A stretch of DNA of 11,171 nucleotides from Candidatus Cloacimonadota bacterium. GTDB lineage: Bacteria; Cloacimonadota; Cloacimonadia; JGIOTU-2. Location of the stretch: positions 1-11,171 of the forward strand of contig JACNJG010000207.1 in the NCBI GenBank assembly GCA_014382685.1, given 5' to 3'. This document shows, piece after piece, positions 1 to 6,449 of this stretch (positions are counted from its first letter, which is position 1; each line of letters starts with the position of its first letter). A model generated the notes under the pieces. It saw only the letters and a program-made list of their open reading frames with translations. It searched no databases and was not told the DNA's origin. A program made the position numbers and the translations under genes.

Positions 1-443
1 TTTTTTACAAGCTCGAACTCCCCACCCATATTGACAGATCCTGATATAGTAATTTTTTCTTCTATTGCTGGAACAATAATAATATCTCCGTCCTGAATAT
101 AGGGATTGTGCTTATCATCACCATATCGCAGGAATCTCTCAATATCTATAAAGGTGATTCCATTCTTTCTTTTTAGTGTGATATTTCGAGTAGAGGAATT
201 TTCCGGTGGACTAAAATGCATATTGCCATTTTCGTCAATAAAAGTATTAGCCAGTCTAATTGCATCGAAAACGCGATCTTCTGCCTGTAACAAATAAGTG
301 CCTGGTTGACGCACATTTCCCACCACAGAAACATTGTATTGAATCGTCTGATAAGATGATTGGGCAATATTCATCTTTGATTGCGCCAAGAGAATGAATG
401 GCAGAAGAGTAATTAAAATTATGATAAAAATATGTTTTTTCAT
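1..443 (-). CDS. SLBB-domain exported protein (polysaccharide-export type), 3' end cut by window edge
   Basis: I read this gene directly from the minus strand; it is open to the window edge, so only about 147 N-terminal residues are present. It begins MKKHIFIIILITLLPFILLAQ, a basic N-terminus followed by one hydrophobic stretch and a likely signal-peptidase-I site after LLA. No Cys follows the hydrophobic core, so it lacks the lipobox common in Wza-type export lipoproteins. Around residues 38-60 is an SLBB-like segment (VVGNVRQPGTY, then a DAIRLAN helix). A second repeat begins near residue 134 (ITISGSVNMGGEFEL) after an IQDGDIIIVP strand. SLBB proteins of this type act in the periplasm or outer membrane in capsule or exopolysaccharide export. 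The start is 14 bases after the hutI stop, suggesting co-transcription, but no strong ribosome binding site is visible. The exact role is unknown. Confidence 0.8.
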   Translation of the reverse strand, partial: MKKHIFIIILITLLPFILLAQSKMNIAQSSYQTIQYNVSVVGNVRQPGTYLLQAEDRVFDAIRLANTFIDENGNMHFSPPENSSTRNITLKRKNGITFIDIERFLRYGDDKHNPYIQDGDIIIVPAIEEKITISGSVNMGGEFELVK

Positions 444-457
444 AGTTGATAGTCCAT

Positions 458-1714
458 TTACTTTTGTATTATTTTACCTTTTTTGATCACAGTTTCCACT
501 GTATTGCTTCCAATATGATATGGTAAATATTGATAGGTCGGCATGTCCAGAATTATAACATCCGCTTGTTTGCCAACCTCAAGAGAACCTATCAAGTTTC
601 CACGTTCCAGAGAATGCGCTGCATTGATTGTGACAGCATTAATAGCTTCGGCGGGAAGCATTTTCATCTGGAGACAAGCTAAGCTCGTGACGAATTGCTG
701 TGAGTCACAATTGCAAGAACCCGGATTGAAATCTGTCGATAGTGCCACTGGTAAACCTGCATCGATCATTTTTCTGGCTGGAGCATATTTTGACAGTCCA
801 AGACTGAATGTAGTTGCCGGAAGTAGAATTGGTATGACTCCGGCTTCTTTCAATCTTTTTATACCTTCATCAGATATCGCGACAAGATGATCAGCAGAAA
901 CGGCATTTATTTCTGCTGCTAATTCTGCTCCACCGATCGGTTCCAATTCATCCGCATGAAACCTGATCTTAAAACCAAGCTCCTTTGCAGCGTCGAGTAT
1001 TCTACGGGACTCGTTTACTGTAAAAACATGTTCCTCACAGAAAATATCACAATATTCCGCTAGATTTTGCTCTTTCACTGCAGGAAGCATCTCATTTATG
1101 AGAATATCAATGTATGTTTCGTGGTCATCTTTGTATTCTTCGGGATACTCATGAGCTCCAAGGAATGTTGGGATGATCTCCATATCTGAAATTTCATTGA
1201 TCTTCTTTATCGCTTTGAGCATTTTTATTTCAGATTCTGTGGTGAGTCCGTACCCGCTCTTCGCCTCGATCGTGGTTGTGCCCATTTCAAGCATTTTGTT
1301 AATACGTTTGAGTCCCAGTTCAATAAGTTCTTCAAGGGAAGCTGCTCTCACATCTTTAATGCTTGCTAGAATTCCTCCGCCGGTTTGAGAAATCTCTTTA
1401 TAGGATTTTCCCTGCAGGCGCATTTCAAACTCGTTTTCACGGGTTTTCACAAAAATAGGATGTGTATGCGGATCAACAAATCCGGGCATAACAACTTTAT
1501 GAGAAGCATCGATAATTGTTTTTGCTTTGTAGGATTCTAAAATTTTATTAGTTTTTCCAATACAAGTGATCATCCCACCAGCAATACCAATTGCACCATC
1601 TTCGATAATACCCAAATTCTGCAATTCTAATCCGGTTTTGGGTATATTCGATGCTGCTGTTACAAGCTGGCTTGCATTTTTTATTATTATATCTAAACGA
1701 TTATTCTCTGTCAT
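458..1714 (-). CDS. hutI: Imidazolonepropionase (histidine degradation)
   Basis: A 418-residue amidohydrolase, the usual length for HutI (about 400-420). It hydrolyses 4-imidazolone-5-propionate to N-formimino-L-glutamate, the third step of histidine catabolism, in the cytoplasm. Visible family motifs: metal ligands H83 and H85 in DPHTHPIF, the substrate-loop segments TRENEFEMR (91-99) and GGGI (112-115), SGYG at 153-156, GAHEYP at 186-191, metal ligand H253 in FHADE, H276 in SADH, and metal ligand D328 in STDFNPGS. The C-terminus has the usual composite-domain strand (GSLEVGKQADVIILD). All key residues are present, so it should be active. The start lies 12 bases after the ispF stop, and a modest purine-rich GAAGAA precedes it. 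No other hut gene is in the window, so the rest of the pathway must be elsewhere or absent. Confidence 0.95.
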   Translation of the reverse strand: MTENNRLDIIIKNASQLVTAASNIPKTGLELQNLGIIEDGAIGIAGGMITCIGKTNKILESYKAKTIIDASHKVVMPGFVDPHTHPIFVKTRENEFEMRLQGKSYKEISQTGGGILASIKDVRAASLEELIELGLKRINKMLEMGTTTIEAKSGYGLTTESEIKMLKAIKKINEISDMEIIPTFLGAHEYPEEYKDDHETYIDILINEMLPAVKEQNLAEYCDIFCEEHVFTVNESRRILDAAKELGFKIRFHADELEPIGGAELAAEINAVSADHLVAISDEGIKRLKEAGVIPILLPATTFSLGLSKYAPARKMIDAGLPVALSTDFNPGSCNCDSQQFVTSLACLQMKMLPAEAINAVTINAAHSLERGNLIGSLEVGKQADVIILDMPTYQYLPYHIGSNTVETVIKKGKIIQK

Positions 1715-1726
1715 ATATTACATTTA

Positions 1727-2200
1727 TTACATTTCTTCAATTAAACACACTGCAAAAACCTTTATGCCTTCGCCATTTCCTACAAAACCCATCCCCTCTT
1801 CTCTAGTAGCTTTTATCGAGATTTGTGTGCTTTCTATGTCAAGTTTGTCAGCAATAATTTCCTTCATATCATCAATATAAGCAACCAACTTCGGTTTTTC
1901 CAAAACAATAGTCGCATCGATATTCACGATTTGATATTTAGATTCCTGAAGTAATACTTTTGTTCTATCGAGAAGTATGATACTGGATATGTCCTTATAT
2001 GCTTCATCAGTATCTGGAAAATGCGTGCCTATATCACCAAGATTTGCAGCTCCGAGAAGACAATCTATGATGGCATGAATGAGCGCATCTGCATCGGAAT
2101 GACCAAGCAAACCTTTTTCAAAAGGGATGTGAACACCACCCAGTATAAGAGCTCTGCCCTCTACTAACTTGTGAACATCATAACCAAAACCGATTTTCAT
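1727..2200 (-). CDS. ispF: 2-C-methyl-D-erythritol 2,4-cyclodiphosphate synthase
   Basis: IspF converts CDP-methylerythritol 2-phosphate into the cyclodiphosphate with release of CMP, in the MEP isoprenoid pathway; it forms a cytoplasmic trimer with a zinc site. I place the start at 2200, giving 157 residues beginning MKIGFGYDVHKL. An in-frame ATG 24 bases upstream would add eight non-conserved residues and would overlap the strong AGGAGG at 2206-2211. Metal ligands D8 and H10 (GYDVH) and H42 are present, with the GHSDAD loop at 33-38, DIGTHFPD at 56-63, and the C-terminal ATREEGMGF and EGI signature around 131-146. Family length is normal (about 155-160). The upstream neighbour is ispD, with which ispF is often adjacent or fused; here a repeat block of about 317 bp separates them. 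Confidence 0.96.
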   Translation of the reverse strand: MKIGFGYDVHKLVEGRALILGGVHIPFEKGLLGHSDADALIHAIIDCLLGAANLGDIGTHFPDTDEAYKDISSIILLDRTKVLLQESKYQIVNIDATIVLEKPKLVAYIDDMKEIIADKLDIESTQISIKATREEGMGFVGNGEGIKVFAVCLIEEM

Positions 2201-2205
2201 CTTTT

Positions 2206-2211
2206 CCTCCT
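2206..2211 (-). promoter_or_regulatory. Strong Shine-Dalgarno of ispF
   Basis: Read on the minus strand this is AGGAGG, five bases before the ATG at 2200. It is the best ribosome binding site in the window and decides the ispF start. Most other genes here have weak sites and probably rely on coupling to the gene before them. This fits ispF being the first gene of its own transcript. Confidence 0.85.
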
Positions 2212-2234
2212 GAGGGAATAGCACGCCAGTCTTC

Positions 2235-2288
2235 TTCCGATCCCAGTGAAATAGAAAACAGAGATTTCACGGGACAGATAAATCGGAA
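2235..2288. repeat. Imperfect palindrome / hairpin upstream of ispF
   Basis: On the plus strand TCCC-A-GTGAAAT (2241-2252) pairs with ATTTCACGGGA (2264-2274): an 11-bp stem with one bulged A and an 11-base loop. Outside it, TTCCGAT (2235-2241) can pair with ATCGGAA (2282-2288), with bases 2275-2281 bulged and one base shared between the two stems. The flank at 2291-2316 is GC-richer than the rest of the window. If transcription starts at the promoter near 2415, this hairpin lies in the ispF 5' untranslated region, 35 bases or more before the start codon. There is no T-run after it on the minus strand, so it is not a standard rho-independent terminator. It could be a structured leader, an mRNA-stability element or a REP-like repeat. 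Confidence 0.6.
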
Positions 2289-2320
2289 TACGCCCCGGCA
2301 GGCAGAACCACGCAGTTTTA

Positions 2321-2373
2321 ACAGATTTTCACAGATCAAAGATTTTAATGTATTTTTCTTCATATTATTTTCT
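2321..2373. repeat. 53-bp direct repeat, copy A
   Basis: Identical over all 53 bases to 2425-2477. It begins ACAGATTTTCACAGATC and ends CATATTATTTTCT. Beyond the identical part the copies diverge at two bases and then share ATCTGTGT. Perfect identity next to diverged flanks suggests recent duplication, gene conversion or selection on this stretch. Confidence 0.95.
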
Positions 2374-2414
2374 TAATCTGTGTCCACCCATGTTGATCCG
2401 TGTCCAAATTCTTT

Positions 2415-2443
2415 ATTATAGCACACAGATTTTCACAGATCAA
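2415..2443 (-). promoter_or_regulatory. Candidate sigma-70-type promoter for ispF-hutI-SLBB
   Basis: On the minus strand there is TTGATC (2443-2438), a 17-base spacer, and a perfect TATAAT (2420-2415). TGC stands directly before the -10 box, which makes it an extended -10. Transcription would start near 2408 and give a leader of about 200 bases before ispF, covering repeat copy A and the palindrome at 2235-2288. The -35 box lies inside repeat copy B; the -10 lies just outside it. The call rests on box match and spacing only. Confidence 0.6.
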
Positions 2444-2477
2444 AGATTTTAATGTATTTTTCTTCATATTATTTTCT
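2425..2477. repeat. 53-bp direct repeat, copy B
   Basis: Identical to 2321-2373, offset by 104 bp. Its minus-strand reading includes TTGATC (2438-2443), which serves as the -35 box of the promoter proposed at 2415-2443. Copy A has the same hexamer but no -10 box at the matching distance. Confidence 0.95.
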
Positions 2478-2517
2478 GGATCTGTGTTTATCTGCTTCAT
2501 CAGTGTTAATCTGTGTC

Positions 2518-3207
2518 CTATTCCTGTTTTTTAAGGATTATTTTAGCAATTTCCAGATCAAACTGATTTGTCACTTTGATATTTTCGGATGAACCTTCTA
2601 AAACATAAACATCTTTACCTAAAATTTCTACTAATTCTGCATCATCTCGAACAGTTAAGTTTTTTGATCTTGCAAATTCATGAGCTTTTTTGATGAGCAT
2701 AACCTTAAAGGTTTGAGGAGTATAGATCTCCCACAAATTCTTTCTGTCTAAAGTTTTGATGATATGATTATTTTCAACCTGTTTGATCGTATTTTTTACA
2801 GGATGCGCAAGGGTTACTGCACCATATTTTTTTGCTAATTCAACACTCTCAATTATCTCTGAAACTTTCACAAAAGGACGGACGCTATCATGGATTGCCA
2901 CGATCTCTGTTGTCTCATCGATTATTTTTAACGCATTATACACAGAATCCTGCCGCCTTTTTCCACCCGGAATTATCGAGATCTGATTTCGTTCATAATC
3001 AAATTTTCCAAAAAGTAGATCCTCCAAAAATCCAACATCCAATGCAGGACATGTTATGATTATGCTGTTAAAACACTGTGCTTTAATGAATTTATCAAGG
3101 GTATGAAGAAGAATTGGTTTGCCTTCAATTTCAATAAATTGCTTCTTCTTCGAGGAGTTCATCCGCTGCCCACTCCCCGCAGCAGTTATGATCGCATAAT
3201 TATTCAT
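2518..3207 (-). CDS. ispD: 2-C-methyl-D-erythritol 4-phosphate cytidylyltransferase
   Basis: IspD joins CTP and methylerythritol 4-phosphate to give CDP-methylerythritol in the MEP pathway. The protein has 229 residues, a normal length (about 225-240). It shows the CTP-binding loop AAGSGQRM (9-16) followed by KKKQF, then GGKRRQDSV, the HDSVRPF metal/substrate segment, HPVKNTIK, TPQTF, DDAELVE and the terminal EGSSENIKVT signature, in the expected order. The start is supported by a GAGGAA ribosome site and overlaps the end of ribF by 8 bases, so translation is probably coupled. It is the last gene of the nusA-type operon. Its TAG stop touches the final repeat unit of the downstream block, so the repeat begins exactly where the coding sequence ends. 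Confidence 0.96.
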   Translation of the reverse strand: MNNYAIITAAGSGQRMNSSKKKQFIEIEGKPILLHTLDKFIKAQCFNSIIITCPALDVGFLEDLLFGKFDYERNQISIIPGGKRRQDSVYNALKIIDETTEIVAIHDSVRPFVKVSEIIESVELAKKYGAVTLAHPVKNTIKQVENNHIIKTLDRKNLWEIYTPQTFKVMLIKKAHEFARSKNLTVRDDAELVEILGKDVYVLEGSSENIKVTNQFDLEIAKIILKKQE

Positions 3208-4138
3208 TGTTCAATTCCTCAATAATATTACGAGCATAGATCTCGTCTTTTCTGATCTGCTCGACAAGCGCTTCTATGGATTCGAATTCAACTTCATCAC
3301 GGATTTTCTGAATAAAGAACAATTCAATTTCCTGTTCATAGATGTGCTCACTAAAATCTAAAATATGTGTCTCCACATTTTTCTGTCGATTATTTTTATC
3401 AATCGTTGGTCTTGTTCCCACATTGGTAAGTCCCCAAAACATCTCATGAGCATATTTTATCTGCGTAAGATACACTCCAATGGCAGGATATAATTTCCTG
3501 ATCTCCAAAGGTTTAAGGTTACAAGTTGGATATCCAAACTCCCTGCCGACCTGACTACCTTTTTCCACAGTTCCCATAATGCAATAATTCCGCCCGAGCA
3601 TTTTGTTTGCTCTTTGAATATTGCCTTCGTTTAGATATTTTCGAATAACAGTACTGGAAACGATCTCATCATCAACCAAAACTTCATCGACTATCTCAAC
3701 ATGAAAACCAAGTTCTTGCTCCATTTTTTTCAGAAGATGAAAATCTCCGGATCGGTTCTTACCAAAGTGCCAGTCATAGCCGATAATTATCTCTTTCGCT
3801 CCAATCTGTTTGTATAAATAATCTCTTACAAATTCTTCCGGAGTAAGGTGAGCAAGATTCATATCGAAATCCAGCCAAAGCACATAATCAATGCCAATTG
3901 CTTTCAAAAACTGTTCTTTCTTTATCTTTTCAGTGAGCAGGAAAGGATATACTTTTTTCTTCAAAATCTCGATCGGATGCGGATGATAAGTTATTACAAT
4001 AGAGACACCGTCAAGCGCTTTTGTGCGTTCCACCATTCTGATCAGAAGTGCTTTATGCCCGATATGCACACCATCAAAAGTGCCAATCGTAACCACAGGA
4101 TTTTTCAGATTCTTTTGTATCTTATGAATATCTTTCAT
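3200..4138 (-). CDS. ribF: Bifunctional riboflavin kinase / FAD synthetase
   Basis: RibF phosphorylates riboflavin to FMN and adenylates FMN to FAD in the cytoplasm. The 312 residues match the usual bifunctional length. The N-terminal nucleotidyltransferase domain has TIGTFDGVHIGH (17-28, with the HIGH motif), YHPHP near 51-55, GYDWHFGKNRSGD (120-132) and SSTVIR (161-166). The C-terminal kinase domain has GYPTCNL (202-208), the PAIGVY strand, TNVGTRPT (238-245) and ETHILDF (256-262), including the conserved Glu and Asp region. It overlaps the end of truB by 17 bases and ispD by 8. No FMN riboswitch would be expected or is seen, since the gene sits inside an operon. There is no clear ribosome binding site, so coupling from truB is likely. 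Confidence 0.96.
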   Translation of the reverse strand: MKDIHKIQKNLKNPVVTIGTFDGVHIGHKALLIRMVERTKALDGVSIVITYHPHPIEILKKKVYPFLLTEKIKKEQFLKAIGIDYVLWLDFDMNLAHLTPEEFVRDYLYKQIGAKEIIIGYDWHFGKNRSGDFHLLKKMEQELGFHVEIVDEVLVDDEIVSSTVIRKYLNEGNIQRANKMLGRNYCIMGTVEKGSQVGREFGYPTCNLKPLEIRKLYPAIGVYLTQIKYAHEMFWGLTNVGTRPTIDKNNRQKNVETHILDFSEHIYEQEIELFFIQKIRDEVEFESIEALVEQIRKDEIYARNIIEELNNE

Positions 4139-4841
4139 TTTTGAATTTCTGTACTAATATAATTATTTCTTCAATAGGTTTTATTGAATTTTCAAGAGCT
4201 CTTTCTGTTATGTCTTCCAGACTTAGTGCATCATTAACAGAAAAAGGACCAATTGCATCTCTTCGCAATTCTGTAAGATGCCCAACAGTACCGAGCTTTG
4301 CAGCAATATCTTCACCCAATGAACGAATATATGTGCCTTTGGAAACAGTTGAGCTGAATTCAAGATAAGGTTTTTGGTAATTCAAGAATGAAAGTGTGTG
4401 AATAAAAACTTTCCTGGGTTCAACTTCAACTTGAATCCCTTTTCTCGCAGTTTTATAAAGCCGTACTCCGCCTTTTTTAATTGCTGAAAATTGAGGAGGA
4501 ACTTGATCGATCTTTCCTAAGAAAGAAGAAAATACTTTATCAATATTTTGCTCAACATTTTCGGGAATGTCATTCACTTCGATTAACTTTCCTTCAATAT
4601 CAGCCGTGTCCGTTTTTTCGCCGAGTTTTAACATAGCAGTATAGGTTTTGTCTAATTGTGTAAATTCATCAATACATTTCGTTGCCTGCCTGCTGATACA
4701 AACTATTAATAAACCTGTTGCAAAAGGATCCAATGTACCTGCATGCCCTATCTTGCGAATTTCTGTAACAACACGCAAACGCTTGATCACATCAAAAGAG
4801 GTCATTCCAGCGGGTTTATCAATAAAAATTACACCTTGCAT
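4122..4841 (-). CDS. truB: tRNA pseudouridine-55 synthase
   Basis: TruB isomerises uridine 55 in the T-loop of tRNA. The catalytic motif GHAGTLDPFATG (32-43) carries the nucleophile D38. The opening IDKPAGMTSFDV, DKTYTAMLKLGEKTDTADIEG (residues 64 onward), PPQFSAIKKGG and SKGTYIRSLGEDI are all typical. At 239 residues it is clearly shorter than the E. coli enzyme (about 314): the catalytic domain is complete but the C-terminal PUA-like tail is missing or minimal. Many bacteria have such short forms, so I do not consider it broken. It begins 9 bases after the nrnA stop and runs into ribF by 17 bases. Confidence 0.96.
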   Translation of the reverse strand: MQGVIFIDKPAGMTSFDVIKRLRVVTEIRKIGHAGTLDPFATGLLIVCISRQATKCIDEFTQLDKTYTAMLKLGEKTDTADIEGKLIEVNDIPENVEQNIDKVFSSFLGKIDQVPPQFSAIKKGGVRLYKTARKGIQVEVEPRKVFIHTLSFLNYQKPYLEFSSTVSKGTYIRSLGEDIAAKLGTVGHLTELRRDAIGPFSVNDALSLEDITERALENSIKPIEEIIILVQKFKNERYS

Positions 4842-4850
4842 AACTTAAAT

Positions 4851-5825
4851 TTATTTGAGCAGAGATAATAATTTAGATTTCAGGTCAGCTAATTTCATTT
4901 TTGCGCGAAAGCCCGATGCCAGAACATGACCCCCGCCATTAAAATATTCAGCGATCTTCTGGACATCCCGATAGCTTGAACGAAGAGAAACTCGATAGGT
5001 ATCTTTGCCGGATTCACGAATATATACTACTACCTCTCTTCCATTTGTAGGTTTGACATCCTTAGAAAAACCCTCTGTAACCTCGATCTGAAGACCGCTA
5101 TCCTGGAGCATTTTTTGAGTTGTCGAATACATAACGACCTTTCCGTTATGGAATTCTTCAATGCTGCTAAGAGTAAGCCCGAGAAGCTGCAATTCTTTTG
5201 TTTTTCTATTCTCAAAGAGCTTTTTATACGCCAGATGATTATCAGCACCATAAGCATTGAGATGAGCACACACCTCGAAAGTTCTTGGAGATACATTCTT
5301 ATTTGCAAAATTGTTCGTATCAAAGATAATGCCGCTGTAAAGGGCAAGTGCGATCTTTTTTTGCACATCTTCAGGAAAATGTGGAAGGTCATCCTCAATA
5401 ATATTGAACACAAGCTCGCAGGTGGAGGAAGCCGTATCGTCAATATATGAAATGCAGTTCTCAATCGCTTCCGGCTTCTTATGATGATCTATCCTCACAA
5501 TCTGATTACCCGATGTAAGCAGTGGAATTAACCTTTTCCCAATTCTATTTATCTCGTTGAAGTCAAGCATTAGAATAATAGCATTTTTATCGAGAGTTTT
5601 TATCTGGGTGTGAACTTTGTTACCAATATGAAGAAACTCACATTGAGATGAAGGTTTATCATTATTTATCATTCTTATGTTTTTTCCAAACATTTCAAGG
5701 TATAGATAAAGTGCGTATTCGGCACCTACACCATCACCGTCAGAATTTTCATGAGTGGTAAGAATGAAAATCTCGTAGCTTCCAATCAATTTGGAAAAGG
5801 TTTCTTTGAATTCATTCAGATTCAT
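4851..5825 (-). CDS. nrnA: DHH/DHHA1 phosphoesterase, NrnA-like nanoRNase / pAp phosphatase
   Basis: A 324-residue DHH-family protein of the type usually found between rbfA and truB. Family members degrade 2-5 nt RNAs and can dephosphorylate 3'-phosphoadenosine 5'-phosphate. Metal-binding motifs: THENSDGDG (24-32) with H25, D29 and D31; D88 in MLDFN; DHH at 113-115; and D169 in GIIFDTNNF. The C-terminal DHHA1 domain has GGGHVLASG (297-305), the RNA-binding GGGH. In the DHH domain, TNNF replaces the TGxF form I remember as more common; the metal Asp is kept. It overlaps the end of rbfA by 14 bases. Substrate choice (nanoRNA, pAp or both) cannot be told from sequence. Confidence 0.9.
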   Translation of the reverse strand: MNLNEFKETFSKLIGSYEIFILTTHENSDGDGVGAEYALYLYLEMFGKNIRMINNDKPSSQCEFLHIGNKVHTQIKTLDKNAIILMLDFNEINRIGKRLIPLLTSGNQIVRIDHHKKPEAIENCISYIDDTASSTCELVFNIIEDDLPHFPEDVQKKIALALYSGIIFDTNNFANKNVSPRTFEVCAHLNAYGADNHLAYKKLFENRKTKELQLLGLTLSSIEEFHNGKVVMYSTTQKMLQDSGLQIEVTEGFSKDVKPTNGREVVVYIRESGKDTYRVSLRSSYRDVQKIAEYFNGGGHVLASGFRAKMKLADLKSKLLSLLK

Positions 5826-6165
5826 TTCTTTCTCTATCTTTCTCGATTATATCTTCGATATGTTGCGCCTTATGTTCCTGTTTATCGAATTTAAAATGCA
5901 GTCTCGGAGTGAAGCGCAGATTCAGTATATCTGCAAGCTTTTTTCTGATCACTTTGCTTGCACTATTCAAACCCGCTAAAGCCAAAACCTCTTTTTCATC
6001 ATTAAAAACAGAAAAGAAAACTGTTGCATCCCTCATGCCGGGAGACACTATTACATACTCAATACTAACATCTTGCAGTCGATCATCACGAAGCTCAAAA
6101 TTCACAATATTTGAAATTGATTGAAAGAGGAGTTTATTCAGCCGGTCAATTCTATGCTGCTGCAT
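5812..6165 (-). CDS. rbfA: 30S ribosome-binding factor A
   Basis: RbfA binds the immature 30S subunit near the 5' end of 16S rRNA and helps late maturation, notably in the cold. The 117 residues fit the small KH-like family. Recognisable parts are the RIDRLNKLLFQSISNIV N-terminal helix, VSPGMRDATVFFSV, the ASKVIRKKLAD helix with the conserved Ala in the KH kink region, and LRFTPRLHFKFD near the C-terminus. The start ATG shares one base with the ylxP stop (TAATG), and an AGGA sits about 8 bases upstream. The tail overlaps nrnA by 14 bases. Confidence 0.95.
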   Translation of the reverse strand: MQQHRIDRLNKLLFQSISNIVNFELRDDRLQDVSIEYVIVSPGMRDATVFFSVFNDEKEVLALAGLNSASKVIRKKLADILNLRFTPRLHFKFDKQEHKAQHIEDIIEKDRERNESE

Positions 6166-6446
6166 TATTCGTAATCCTGAATTCCCATTATCTGGACATC
6201 GGTGTAGTTGGTTTCGATAAAAGTTATGATCTCTTTATGTATTTTATCAATAATAATTGGATCATTTGAGATAACCGAGATTCCAATACCTGCATACTGC
6301 CATTTATCCAGTCCGTTGATCTCTGCCACCGATGCATTATAACGGTTTTTTAGTTTTTTAATAATACTCTGTACGATACTTCGTTTGTTCTTAAGCGAAT
6401 GGGAAGTAGGAAGATATAAATTTACAAGCACGCTTTTTACAGGCAT
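6165..6446 (-). CDS. ylxP: DUF503 family small protein (YlxP)
   Basis: A 93-residue DUF503 protein. The N-terminal strand plus SHSLKNKRSIVQSIIKKLKNRYNAS block and the following VAEINGLDKWQYAGIG block are the family signature. Proteins of this family sit between infB and rbfA in many genomes. Reported roles are thin; a link to ribosome assembly is inferred from its neighbours rather than proven here. It starts 3 bases after the infB stop and ends in a 1-base overlap with rbfA. Confidence 0.88.
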   Translation of the reverse strand: MPVKSVLVNLYLPTSHSLKNKRSIVQSIIKKLKNRYNASVAEINGLDKWQYAGIGISVISNDPIIIDKIHKEIITFIETNYTDVQIMGIQDYE

Positions 6447-6449
6447 TGA

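Larger units (their letters stand above)
2301..2517. repeat. Composite intergenic repeat block of ~10-bp units in inverted arms
   Basis: This block fills most of the gap between ispD and ispF. Copy A has a left arm of four 10-bp units starting at 2301, 2311, 2321 and 2331 (GGCAGAACCA, CGCAGTTTTA, ACAGATTTTC, ACAGATCAAA) and a right arm with ATCTGTGTCC (2376) and ATCCGTGTCC (2396). Copy B has left units at 2425 and 2435 and four right units starting at 2480, 2490, 2499 and 2509 (ATCTGTGTTT, ATCTGCTTC, ATCAGTGTTA, ATCTGTGTCC). CACAGATC (2434-2441) and GATCTGTG (2479-2486) form a perfect inverted pair; the copy A counterpart is CACAGAT (2330-2336) with ATCTGTG (2376-2382). I recall degenerate CACAGAT/ATCTGTG repeats of this style between genes in many unrelated genomes, but I cannot name a described family with certainty. 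I see no transposase and no convincing gene inside. Confidence 0.85.

Noticed and set aside
2178..2363. 61-codon minus-strand frame starting in repeat copy A and running into ispF
   Set aside because: Its start codon and first residues come from the repeat and its end overlaps ispF in another frame; no ribosome site or domain. It could be re-examined if translated copies recur elsewhere in the genome.
2301..2517. CRISPR array
   Set aside because: There are only two long copies, with 51 bases between that are themselves repeat-like, and the units are about 10 bp in opposing arms. No cas gene is present.
4122..4841. TruB as a truncated pseudogene
   Set aside because: The whole catalytic domain is intact and the gene is tightly coupled to its neighbours; short forms without the PUA tail are normal in many bacteria.
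5030..5464. 144-codon minus-strand frame inside nrnA
   Set aside because: Same strand but a different frame within a well-conserved DHH gene; no motif of its own.
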